Shown here one piece after another: positions 1 through 7,620 of a DNA stretch of 64,000 bases. Each line of letters begins with the position of its first letter. Within the stretch, counting starts at the first letter, position 1. This DNA is from Planctomycetota bacterium (GTDB taxonomy: Bacteria > Planctomycetota > JAJSAM01 > JAJVHW01). The stretch is from assembly GCA_024280885.1 (NCBI GenBank), contig JAJRPF010000052.1:1-64000 (forward strand). Direction: 5' to 3'. The position numbers and the translations under genes were made by a program. The notes under the pieces were generated by a model. The model was not told the DNA's origin. It was given only the letters and a program-made list of their open reading frames with translations, and did no database searches.

Positions 1-155
1 AACGCACGCAGTGCCTGCGCCTTCTGCTCCGGCGTGTAACTCTGCCCCGGCGTTCCGGGCGGCGGGAGCGACGGCCGCGCCGTTGGTCGCGACTCCACCT
101 CGCTACGCTCGGCTACGTCGCGACCAACGGTCCTCTTCTCCATGCTCTCTGACAT
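1..155 (-). CDS. N-terminal part of an unrecognised protein, cut by the window edge
   Basis: The frame is open from an ATG at 155 to the edge, giving about 51 residues. AGGAGG lies 5 bases upstream, which favours this ATG over the in-frame ATG at 143. The visible end contains a YTPEQKAQALRA stretch, which resembles the start of HTH proteins such as transposase OrfA or terminase small subunits. This is not enough to name it. The first 30 codons contain a perfect 14-bp inverted repeat (80-93/117-130), so part of the N-terminus is encoded by repeat sequence. Confidence 0.5.
   Translation of the reverse strand, partial: MSESMEKRTVGRDVAERSEVESRPTARPSLPPPGTPGQSYTPEQKAQALRA
80..130. repeat. 14-bp perfect inverted repeat
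   Basis: CCGTTGGTCGCGAC at 80-93 is exactly reverse-complemented at 117-130, with a 23-nt loop. It lies inside the coding frame of the left-edge gene and keeps that frame open. It could be a REP-like or mini-element insertion. Confidence 0.6.
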
Positions 156-464
156 TCCTGCCTCCTCTCGGAGGCGGCCATCGAGCCACTGCTACGCCAT
201 CGAAACAGGACACCTTTTTCGGACACCAAACAGCGGAGGCCGCAAGCGAACCTCTCGACCAACAGGTGTATGCAGATGCGATCCGCGCGCTGGTCGAGAA
301 GACATCTCTACAGGACAATGGGCCACTCGTGACACGGTAGACTCGGACGTCGGACCAGCGCGGCTGCTCGCAAGTACGAGCCGCCGATGTGATTTCTGTG
401 CTCAGAACCCGAACTGGATGAGGGAGCTGGCGAACGCTAGCGTCGTCCCCGCGACATCAATCTC
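156..464. other. No supported gene
   Basis: About 310 bases separate the ribosome-binding site of the left-edge gene from the stop of the next gene. I see no convincing coding frame. A plus-strand stretch around 240-340 (ending ADAIRALVEK...) faintly recalls the C-terminus of large serine recombinases but has no start or context. Confidence 0.4.
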
Positions 465-743
465 TCAGCTCCCGGTCGTCGGCTCCCGCGTGGCCACAGC
501 CCCGTCCGAGACCAACTCCGCGTCCGGCCACACCCCCCGCCAGACGCGCCCGTTGTACGAGACCCGGAGCACCTCCCCCTCCGCCGTCACGACACGCCCC
601 TCCGGGAACCGGGACGCGCCCAGCCCGGATCGATCCCGCTCCTCCGCGTAGCGGGCCGACGCCGCAGCGAGCGAGGAGACGCGGAACACGCGCCGCCCGA
701 TCCGCAGCGTGACGCCGGTCGCCGTCGCGCTACGACTCCGCAC
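465..743 (-). CDS. Small conserved-type protein downstream of DUF2924
   Basis: About 92 residues if started at GTG 743, which overlaps the end of the DUF2924 gene by 14 bases and suggests translational coupling. The core reads as a compact beta-rich domain (IGRRVFRVSSLAAAS ... VTAEGEVLRVSYNGRVW). Small genes like this often sit next to DUF2924 genes in mobile DNA; that is recollection of typical context, not a database result. Function unknown. A longer frame reaches 794 but is Arg-rich read-through of its neighbour. Confidence 0.55.
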   Translation of the reverse strand: MRSRSATATGVTLRIGRRVFRVSSLAAASARYAEERDRSGLGASRFPEGRVVTAEGEVLRVSYNGRVWRGVWPDAELVSDGAVATREPTTGS

Positions 744-1119
744 GGGCCACGTCCTTCTTCGTCGCACGCTTCGTCGGCTTCGTCGCTGTCGCATCCGCCG
801 TCCCCGTCAGCCGGAACCACAGAAACCCGTTGATCGACTTCGCCCCGGTGATCGCCGACGCCAGCGCCGAGAGCGAGCGGTACGCCTTCCCCTCCCAGCG
901 GAAACCGTCCTCCAGCACGGCGACCTTGACGTCCTTCCCCTTGTAGGGGCGGACGATCGTCGTCCCCGGCGCGGGGAGACGCGGATCTCGCGGGCGCTTC
1001 GGTTTCTCCGGGTTCGCCGCCGCACGCTTCGCCGTCGTCGCGCGCGCCTCCGTCTTCGTGTTCGTGGTCTTCTTCGCGGCCTTGCGGGTGGCCCCCGCCT
1101 TCGTTGTGCGCTTGGTCAT
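730..1119 (-). CDS. DUF2924 family protein (copy 1)
   Basis: 129 residues. The first 55 are Lys/Arg/Ala/Thr-rich and probably disordered, a tail suited to nucleic-acid binding. The DUF2924 domain follows at about 57-117 (RDPRLPAPG ... EDGFRWEGKAYRSLSALA ... SINGFLWF). The start at ATG 1119 is supported by AAGGAGG. The family has no established biochemical role but is common on prophages and integrative elements. A second copy at 47901-48284 is about three-quarters identical over the domain and has the same upstream leader. The terminase-like gene starts divergently 136 bases away. Confidence 0.85.
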   Translation of the reverse strand: MTKRTTKAGATRKAAKKTTNTKTEARATTAKRAAANPEKPKRPRDPRLPAPGTTIVRPYKGKDVKVAVLEDGFRWEGKAYRSLSALASAITGAKSINGFLWFRLTGTADATATKPTKRATKKDVARAES

Positions 1120-1122
1120 GCG

Positions 1123-1152
1123 GCACCTCCTTGGACGCGGACATTCGCTCTG
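1123..1152 (-). promoter_or_regulatory. Conserved leader shared with the second DUF2924 gene
   Basis: The 30 bases ahead of the DUF2924 start (RBS plus CGGACATTCGCTCTG on the plus strand) recur almost unchanged at 48288-48316 ahead of the other copy; only 1-3 bases between the two blocks differ. Conservation beyond the RBS suggests a shared regulatory site or a recent duplication. Confidence 0.6.
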
Positions 1153-1255
1153 TCTCTGAGATGTATCCACTCGGTTCTCGGGAACGCTCCCACAACCGCC
1201 CGCACGTCGGCTGTCGTTCGTAGAATGGGGCGATACACACGACTTGGAGCGCAGC

Positions 1256-2890
1256 ATGTTTGGGTTCTCATCGAAACCGGCACCGGCCAGCCCCTGGACG
1301 CCAGATGCAGCAGCCAACTGCATCAAGCTCCTCGAAGCACTCGTCCTCGACACGGGCGAGCGCTGGGGCGACGGCGGCCTGCAGCAGTGGCAACGAGACG
1401 CATTCGCAGCGACTCTCGGCTTGCCCGACGCACCGTCCGGCAAGCACTCGCTCATCTGGGTCGAAGGCCCAACAGGCTGCGGCAAGGACCAGATCATCGC
1501 CGCCGCGTGTCTCGCCGCATTGCACTTCGCTCCCGACGGTTTCCGCATCATCAACTACTCGGCGGACAAGGACAGATGCAGCGACGTGCTGACCACCGTG
1601 CGCGGCTTCATCGACCGCACCGACAAGCGCGCCGAGGAGATCGGCATCGGTCGCTGGCTGGGGCGCGGTGTCAAGATCCTGCGCGACGAGATCCGCCACG
1701 AGGTCCTCGATCGGGACCGCCAGCCCGTCGCGCGCGCCACCGTTCTCGTCGAGTCGCTGGACGGCTACTCGGCGTCGGGTTCACGCGCCGACCTCTACAT
1801 CTGCAACGAAGTGCAGTCATGGCCCGATCCCCACGGCCCACGCGTGTGGGAGGAGTCCCTTGCCCGCTACGACAAGCTGCCCCACGGACGTTTCGTCGTC
1901 TTCAGCAACGCGCCCTTCACGCCACCCGGAGACTTCCGCCGCGACGAACGTGACAAGGCAGCAACAGCAGACGGCGACTCGCCGTGGTGGTTCCTGGGCG
2001 TGACGCTCGAGCAATGCCCGTGGTGGACGCCCGAGCAACTGGAAGCCAAGCGCCGGACGCTCCCACCCCACGTCTACCGTCGCCTCTACCTCTGCCTGCC
2101 GACCGACGGACGCGGCGAACTGATCGCCCCCGACGTCTTCGACGCCGCAGTGGACACGAGTTGGCGACCGCAAAGTGCTCCCGCCACCGGGATGCACTAC
2201 GTACACGGCCTCGACATCGGCGTCAGCCGTGATCACGCCGTGCACCTGTGGCTGCACCGGGACCCGCGGGACGGTCGCATCTTCCTCGACGGCATCAAGA
2301 TCTGGTTGCCACGCCGTGGCCGACAGATCGATCTCGACGGGATCGAGGACCACGTCCGTGCGAAGGCGCAGACGTTTCGAGGACCGATCTACGCCGATCC
2401 CTATCAAGCAGTGCAGATGTGCCAACGCCTCGAACGCACGGCGCTCACCGTCAACCAGGTGGCGTTCACCACCGAGTCGTTGACGAAGATGTGCGAGGCC
2501 GTCCGCAGCGCGTTCAACGACAGTCAGATCGTGCTCTTCCCCGACGCCGGGCGCATCCAGGTGACCGAGCGCGCACGCACGTCGTTGCGACGACAGGTGC
2601 TGGAAGCCGAAGTGGTCGAGATCGAGCGCGGCAGCAAGATCAAGAGCCGCCGCTCGAAACTCGGTCACGGCGATCAGCTCTCCGCGTTGGCACTGGCACT
2701 CTACGGCGCGACGCAACTCGGGCTCGGTTCGACTCCCTGCGTCCATAGCCCACGCCACGCGGAACGTGAGCGCCTGCGAGAGGCCGGAGTCGAGCCGCCG
2801 AAGAGCATGGCCGATAACGTCCGTGAACTCTGCCGACGCCACAGTGGGCGTTACACGGGAGCGCGTCCCACGCGACGGCGTAGACGGTAG
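1256..2890 (+). CDS. Orphan terminase large-subunit-like ATPase/nuclease
   Basis: 544 residues from ATG 1256, with GGAG 6 bases upstream. A Walker A motif, GPTGCGKD, lies at 71-78. The likely Walker B strand (LYICNEVQSW, about residue 180) has Asn where terminases usually have Asp. An RNase H-like nuclease region begins near 316 (HGLDIGVSRDH) and ends with GHGDQLSALALALYG, a usual terminase finish. In terminases the ATPase pumps DNA into the prohead and the nuclease cuts the concatemer. It is separate from the canonical TerL at 57.4-59.1 kb, and its only packaging-like neighbour is the convergent gene ending 3 bases away. It may be a relic of another phage or part of a satellite. Confidence 0.65.
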   Translation: MFGFSSKPAPASPWTPDAAANCIKLLEALVLDTGERWGDGGLQQWQRDAFAATLGLPDAPSGKHSLIWVEGPTGCGKDQIIAAACLAALHFAPDGFRIINYSADKDRCSDVLTTVRGFIDRTDKRAEEIGIGRWLGRGVKILRDEIRHEVLDRDRQPVARATVLVESLDGYSASGSRADLYICNEVQSWPDPHGPRVWEESLARYDKLPHGRFVVFSNAPFTPPGDFRRDERDKAATADGDSPWWFLGVTLEQCPWWTPEQLEAKRRTLPPHVYRRLYLCLPTDGRGELIAPDVFDAAVDTSWRPQSAPATGMHYVHGLDIGVSRDHAVHLWLHRDPRDGRIFLDGIKIWLPRRGRQIDLDGIEDHVRAKAQTFRGPIYADPYQAVQMCQRLERTALTVNQVAFTTESLTKMCEAVRSAFNDSQIVLFPDAGRIQVTERARTSLRRQVLEAEVVEIERGSKIKSRRSKLGHGDQLSALALALYGATQLGLGSTPCVHSPRHAERERLREAGVEPPKSMADNVRELCRRHSGRYTGARPTRRRRR

Positions 2891-2893
2891 GCG

Positions 2894-3394
2894 CTACGCC
2901 CCTTCGGGAACACCCGCGAGGGGCGCGCGATCGATGTTCACCTGCGTCGCGATCGTGATGCCCGCGCGTTCGCCGATCCCGATGCTCCCGAGGACCGTCT
3001 TCGCGGCATCGAGTCGCGCACGTGCAGCACGACCGTCGGCGCACTCGCCGGTCAATACCTCCATCAGCGCCGCCAGTGCGGCATCGGAGAGTCCGGCCAA
3101 TCGGACCAGAGCAAGATCGCGGGCGGCGGCGACCGCTTCCGGTGCAGCGCGTTCGAGCAATGCCGTGAGCTTGTGGCGCAACACGGCGTCGGAGGGACGC
3201 TCGGGCGCGTCGCGGTAGCGAGAGAGGCCGTAGCCCGCGTCCGAGGCCACCGCCCAGAAGGCGTCGAGTTCCTCCTCGCCGGCTTCCACGCGCTCGACGA
3301 ACTTCCCCACGCGCACGCGGTCCATGGCCGTTGCCTTGCGGTGCGGGCGGCGCTTGCGCGGAGCGGTGGTGGCCAGAGGGAGATTCTCGCTCAT
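2894..3394 (-). CDS. Hypothetical protein, possibly terminase small-subunit-like
   Basis: 166 residues with a basic N-terminus (RKRRPHRK) and a helical body. The C-terminal segment AARARLDAAKTVLGSIGI recalls oligomerisation regions of small terminase subunits. It ends 3 bases from the stop of the terminase-like ATPase on the other strand. That pairing supports a packaging role, but convergent orientation is unusual for terS/terL. The assignment is inference; it could be an unrelated DNA-binding protein. Confidence 0.4.
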   Translation of the reverse strand: MSENLPLATTAPRKRRPHRKATAMDRVRVGKFVERVEAGEEELDAFWAVASDAGYGLSRYRDAPERPSDAVLRHKLTALLERAAPEAVAAARDLALVRLAGLSDAALAALMEVLTGECADGRAARARLDAAKTVLGSIGIGERAGITIATQVNIDRAPLAGVPEGA

Positions 3395-3505
3395 GGCCCC
3401 ATCATAACCTCTTTGGTGGACAGCATTGGGGCTTCGAACGGCAGACCGGGGGCGGTAGCAATCGATGCCGGCCCCCGATCGTGGAACGGGGGCGCCTCGG
3501 CGCCG

Positions 3506-4459
3506 CTATCGCCAGATCGCGACCTGCTTGGCAACGGCGCCGCCGCGGTCCGCGCGGCAATCGTCGTAACGCAACACGGTGCGCACGTCGGCGTGGCGGC
3601 TGAAGCGCTGCACTGCACGCACGTCGCCGCGCGTCAACTCCAGTGCCTCGGTGATCCCGGCGTGGCGCAGACCGTGGGGTCGTACGGCACCGACGCCCGC
3701 GTCCTCGCCGATCCGTTTCACGATGCGTGCGACGCTGGTGCCGCTGAGACGTGTCCCCACGCGACCGCGAGCGAAGCCGATCAGCAGCGGACCGGGATGA
3801 TCACCGCGTGCAGCGATCCAGTCCGCGAGCGCATGGCGCGTCGGGTCCGGCAACGTCAGCGTCGTCCGCTCGTAGCGTCCCTTCCCGAGCACGGCGACGG
3901 TGCCGTCGGACAAGTCCACATGCGCGACGTCCAGCGACGTCGCCTCGGCGCGGCGCAGCGCCAGGTCGGTGAGCAGCCGCAGCAGCGCCCGGTCCCGCAA
4001 CTCGCGCGGCGTCGTGGCTCCCTCGACCACGTCCAGCATGGCGCGCACGCCGCGTCGTCCCGGGCCCTTCGTGTCGCGCATCGGCTCCGCCCGCACACCC
4101 GGGACTTCGATGCGCCACGAGACGACTCCGACCAGTCGAGCGAGGTTGACCAGTGAGCGCACGGCAGCGAGCCGTCCGTTGACCGTGTTGGGTGCCAACC
4201 CCTGCTCCAACATGGCACCGCGCCAGGCGAGGACGAGACGGTTGGCATCGCCCGCTGTGCCGCCGAGGAGGCGCCGGGCGACCTCCGGGGCGTCTGCGGC
4301 CCCGATCGCGCGACACAGGGCCGCCAGTGCGCCCCTGTAGGCCCTCAGCGTGGTCGGACGACGGCCTGCGAGGAAGAGGGCGACCAGGTCGTCGTGAGCG
4401 GGCGGGCCCGGGGAATTCGGGGAGATGCGGGCCAGGGGGAGGGGTGTCTCGTCGTGCAT
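3506..4459 (-). CDS. Tyrosine recombinase, XerC/D or phage integrase type
   Basis: 317 residues from ATG 4459; an open frame extends upstream without a better RBS. The N-terminal SAM-like core-binding region is about 1-110. The catalytic set is visible: Arg in LALRRAE (about 167), Lys in GKGRYERT, HGLRH (about 263), His in SRHADVRT (about 288) and the nucleophile Tyr in LRYDD (about 297). It breaks and rejoins DNA through a phosphotyrosine link for integration or dimer resolution. It is compact and lacks an arm-binding domain, so it resembles XerC or integron-type enzymes. It lies between the terminase-like relic and the repressor module. Confidence 0.85.
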   Translation of the reverse strand: MHDETPLPLARISPNSPGPPAHDDLVALFLAGRRPTTLRAYRGALAALCRAIGAADAPEVARRLLGGTAGDANRLVLAWRGAMLEQGLAPNTVNGRLAAVRSLVNLARLVGVVSWRIEVPGVRAEPMRDTKGPGRRGVRAMLDVVEGATTPRELRDRALLRLLTDLALRRAEATSLDVAHVDLSDGTVAVLGKGRYERTTLTLPDPTRHALADWIAARGDHPGPLLIGFARGRVGTRLSGTSVARIVKRIGEDAGVGAVRPHGLRHAGITEALELTRGDVRAVQRFSRHADVRTVLRYDDCRADRGGAVAKQVAIWR

Positions 4460-4636
4460 GGTCGGACGTTCGCTGGGGTGGCCGGAACATGCCAGTGGAC
4501 ATGCGTGCGACATTGGGCGATTGCGCACGTGTGGGCGACGGCGCTGCAGGTCGGATGAGCACACCGTTGATGGAGCGCGCGTGTACCTGCGCGCGACCCC
4601 CGGTCAAGTGGGCGTGTGGTGGTGCTGACGACGTGC

Positions 4637-5695
4637 CTACCGCGCCAGGCGCAGGTGCGCGGCACGACGCAGGAACCCGGCACGGAACTCGCCAGGCGTC
4701 ACGTGTGCCAACTCGGCGAGATCCTCGATGGAGTAGCCAAGATCCTGCGTATGGAAGTCGATGATCTCCGACACCAACTTCGGCTCCTCGGGGGAGAGCA
4801 CGTCCGGCTCGCCCTTTCTCCAACCGAGTTGCGAGATCCGTGAATACAGCGTTCGCTTCCGGCGGTCCGAGATGATCCCAAGCGAGCCAGCACGGTAGAC
4901 CATGGCCGCGACGGACACCCGCCACCGCAGCTTGAGCGACGACAGTTTCGGGATGTTGACCGGGGGCCGAAGTTCCGCGCGAAAGTCGCGGGTGGGCATC
5001 AAAAGCTCGGATGCGAATCGGTTCGCCTCGGCCTCCATGTCCTCGAACGAGCAGGAGTGCATGACGAGGTGCCCGAGTTCGTGGCAGAGCGTGAATCGCA
5101 TGCGGTCGGTGGGCTTGCTCGCGTTGACGAAGATGACTGGCGGCATCTTGTCGGTGAGTTGGCTGATGGCGTCGATCTTGTCGGTGCCGAGATTCACGCG
5201 CACGACGATGACGCCCGCGTCCTCGAGCATCGACGTCACGTTCGCAATCGGTCCCGGTGGTAGCCGCCAGTAACTCCGGACGAGTTCCGCAATGTGCTCG
5301 GCATTGCCATCGAACGCATCGGAGTCGATCCTTGGGATCGGCGGCTTCGAGGGCGTGAATTCGACGTTCTGGTAGAGCGCCGCGAGCTCCATGAGCATCA
5401 CGTCAAAGATCGCGTGAATGCGGCGCGTCTCGCGCACGCCGAGGCTCTGAAGTTTGCGATGGAAGACGCACGTCGCCCCAGACGCCGCTGGAGGACTCTG
5501 CGAGAAGAACGAAGGCGGAAACTCCAACGCGCTCGCCAGGCACTGGAGGTTCTCGTTCGAGATGCTCACCATGCCGCTCTCGATGCGAGAGACCGTTGGT
5601 TGCGTGAGTCCGGCGGCTTTGGCCAGTTCGCCCTGGTTCAGCCCTCGATACTCGCGAGCGAGTCGGAACATGCTCGGCTGGGGTTCGTCCGTCAC
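4637..5695 (-). CDS. HTH (XRE) + ImmA/IrrE metallopeptidase protein
   Basis: 352 residues. The GTG start at 5695 overlaps the upstream stop (GTGA), so I prefer it to the longer frame. Residues about 5-62 form an XRE helix-turn-helix (LNQGELAKAAGLTQPTVSRIESG). The zinc-protease motif HELGH is at about 203-207, and a downstream MEAEANRFASELLMP segment supplies the third ligand region. ImmA-type proteases cleave phage or ICE repressors or act as sensors. A fused HTH suggests it binds its own promoter and is a repressor/antitoxin. The probable operator is 6364-6385. Confidence 0.85.
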   Translation of the reverse strand: MTDEPQPSMFRLAREYRGLNQGELAKAAGLTQPTVSRIESGMVSISNENLQCLASALEFPPSFFSQSPPAASGATCVFHRKLQSLGVRETRRIHAIFDVMLMELAALYQNVEFTPSKPPIPRIDSDAFDGNAEHIAELVRSYWRLPPGPIANVTSMLEDAGVIVVRVNLGTDKIDAISQLTDKMPPVIFVNASKPTDRMRFTLCHELGHLVMHSCSFEDMEAEANRFASELLMPTRDFRAELRPPVNIPKLSSLKLRWRVSVAAMVYRAGSLGIISDRRKRTLYSRISQLGWRKGEPDVLSPEEPKLVSEIIDFHTQDLGYSIEDLAELAHVTPGEFRAGFLRRAAHLRLAR

Positions 5696-6324
5696 TCGGA
5701 CGCCGCCTCCCTGCGCTTGAGCCCCCGCACGCCCGTCGATCGCGGAGACCCGGCGGCGGCCACGATCGCACCGGACGCGCCAGTCGCCTCGTCGTCGAGA
5801 CGGTGTTCCCAAGCATGCTCGCCCGTCGCCACGAGGTAGATCGCCGGATCTGCCTGTCCCTTCGGGTCCAGCACATACCCGCAGAAGAGCACGCCGGTCA
5901 GCGAGTTCAGCGCGTGCTCCTCGCCGAGATCCTGAAACAGGAACCCTGTGAGCGTGTCGCCATGGGCCGCGCCGCTCCGCTTGGTCTTATTGCGCGCCGG
6001 GCGACGCGAAGAGTTCAGCTTGTTCAGCCGGACGCCGACGCCGCCGGGGAATGTCACGACCAGGAAGCCAGCCCCTTCATCGAGGTCGATGCGGCCTGCC
6101 TCGAGATCCGCTGCGAATTCGACCTTCGCAAGCGTGGTCGCATGGTCGTGCGCGACGGAGTAGAGCGATCGGTCTGACCACGCTGCGTGGGACTGCGCCC
6201 TCTCTGTCGTGGCGGCCACAAGTGCCCGGTGCCAGACCTTCACGAGTCGTCGGCGATCCTCGCACGGGATCGCGCCGAGCACGGTGCCCCTGTCGATGGC
6301 GGGACGCGGAGTGTTCTTGATCAT
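5692..6324 (-). CDS. Unknown 210-aa partner of the HTH-ImmA protein
   Basis: First gene of a two-gene operon, stop-start overlapped (GTGA) with the HTH-ImmA gene. No recognised fold; the middle is a beta-rich stretch (GFLVVTFPGGVGVRLNKLN) and the tail is basic. In many XRE-ImmA pairs the upstream gene is a toxin or effector held in check by the HTH protein, so toxin is a reasonable but unproven guess. The start at ATG 6324 has only a weak RBS, and the gene faces away from the replication operon. Confidence 0.6.
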   Translation of the reverse strand: MIKNTPRPAIDRGTVLGAIPCEDRRRLVKVWHRALVAATTERAQSHAAWSDRSLYSVAHDHATTLAKVEFAADLEAGRIDLDEGAGFLVVTFPGGVGVRLNKLNSSRRPARNKTKRSGAAHGDTLTGFLFQDLGEEHALNSLTGVLFCGYVLDPKGQADPAIYLVATGEHAWEHRLDDEATGASGAIVAAAGSPRSTGVRGLKRREAASE

Positions 6325-6363
6325 GGGGCAAGAGTAGCATGCGGTGGCGACAACGGTGGCGCG

Positions 6364-6385
6364 GCATGCATGGCATTATGCATGC
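6364..6385. promoter_or_regulatory. Candidate operator: perfect palindromic repeat
   Basis: GCATGCAT (6364-6371), a 6-base spacer, then ATGCATGC (6378-6385). A related half-site ATGCA follows at 6391 and another GCATGC occurs at 6338. It lies 40 bases upstream of the 210-aa gene, in the 244-base divergent gap before the replication operon, where a lysogeny repressor would bind. The HTH-ImmA protein is the natural candidate. Confidence 0.5.
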
Positions 6386-6568
6386 GCTCTATGCACGCAA
6401 GCGTGAGACCCTGACTTTGCCTGGGTTGTGAACTCATGATCGCCGCGATGGCTCGGAGTACGCTCGGTCACTGTGAGTTCCGGCCGTCCGCACGCACCTG
6501 GACGCGCGACGGGTTTTCCCCCGGGCGGGGATGGCCCGCTGCCGCGTGCGCGTGGTAGGAAGGTATAC

Positions 6569-7300
6569 ATGGCCGACCAGCGCCGACCGCGCGTCCAGTT
6601 GGATGAGATCGACAGCGACCTCGCGACCGAGATCGTCCGAGCACGACGCGACAGGACGCTTCTTCAGCGCGTAAAGGACCTGCTTCGCGCCGACCGCAAG
6701 CGCCGCGGAGACCTCTCGATCGACGACGCATGGACCGCATCACGTCGGCGCTGGACCGAGCACTCCCGAGAGTTGGGACTGTCCGACGCATCGGATGAGG
6801 ACTACCTGTCCCAGATTCGCAACGAGGACCAGGAGTACTTCGACACGTCGATCGCGAGGATGGCGTGCCGCCTCGCGGGATACCGCGAAGAGATCGCCCC
6901 CTACTTGCTCTGTTCCGCAGATGCCGGGGGCTACCTGGATCGCGTTCCAATCGACGTGAGACCTTGGACGCAAGCGGACCGGGAGATCGATGCTGAGGTG
7001 GACGCGATCTTCCGTGAACGCCACCCACCGACCGAGCAGGAGCGCCGACTCTCAGCCCTGTGGGAGACTCACAGCGCCGAGGGAATCCCAACGCGACGTG
7101 GCGGCGTCGCTGCACTGACGCTCGCGCAGCGAATGCATGCTCTCCTCTGCGCGATTCGCGGCAAAGGCCCGCCCAGGTTCGAGGAGAGTGACGGTGCGCG
7201 GCGCACGTGCACTCTCTGCCGCGAGAACCTGCGCACGCTTGAGCGCTGGATCAACGACGACGCAGAAGCGAAGCGCTTGCTCGCGTTCTTCGACACGTAA
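6569..7300 (+). CDS. Hypothetical protein, first gene of the replication operon
   Basis: 243 residues from ATG 6569, preceded by GGAAGG; the upstream in-frame extension is Gly/Pro/Arg-rich and non-coding in character. It is charged and largely helical, with a C-terminal CTLCREN pair of cysteines that may bind metal. No family recognised. As the first gene divergent from the repressor pair it is placed like an early regulatory or replication gene of a phage or ICE. Confidence 0.6.
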   Translation: MADQRRPRVQLDEIDSDLATEIVRARRDRTLLQRVKDLLRADRKRRGDLSIDDAWTASRRRWTEHSRELGLSDASDEDYLSQIRNEDQEYFDTSIARMACRLAGYREEIAPYLLCSADAGGYLDRVPIDVRPWTQADREIDAEVDAIFRERHPPTEQERRLSALWETHSAEGIPTRRGGVAALTLAQRMHALLCAIRGKGPPRFEESDGARRTCTLCRENLRTLERWINDDAEAKRLLAFFDT

Positions 7301-7398
7301 CTGGACAACGCCGGAATCGGACTGTCCAGAGACGCGGGACGAATCGTCCCCGAAGCTCCAACTACGACGACAACAACGTCGCCGCAGAAGGAGTTCAC

Positions 7399-7620
7399 AT
7401 GCACCGGAGAACGACTGGAGAGATCGCACGACTGCTCGACGTCCCCGAGTACGCGCTGCAAAACCTGATCCGGCACCGCATCATCGAACCGCCCGAACTC
7501 GTGGTGGGTCGGCGTTGCTGGACAGAAGACGATATGGACCGTGCCCGCAACGCGCTATGCGAACGCGCTTCACGGCGGCGCTCCATGGCCTCGGGTAAGC
7601 CCAGCCGCCCACAGCCGTGA
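7399..7620 (+). CDS. Small MerR/excisionase-type HTH protein
   Basis: 73 residues. The pattern TGEIARLLDVPEYALQNLIR followed by GRRCWTEDDMDRARNAL is the winged-helix layout of MerR-like DNA-binding and excisionase proteins. Its stop overlaps the GTG start of the primase-helicase gene (GTGA at 7617), so the two are translationally coupled. It probably regulates the operon or helps load the replication protein. Confidence 0.7.
   Translation: MHRRTTGEIARLLDVPEYALQNLIRHRIIEPPELVVGRRCWTEDDMDRARNALCERASRRRSMASGKPSRPQP

Noticed and set aside
240..340. Plus-strand stretch resembling the C-terminus of a large serine recombinase
   Set aside because: Only about 25 residues, no start, no catalytic domain; DUF2924 context made it tempting but it is too short.
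709..1953. Long plus-strand frame over the DUF2924 gene
   Set aside because: Arg/Pro-rich shadow of the real genes; no RBS, crosses two supported genes.
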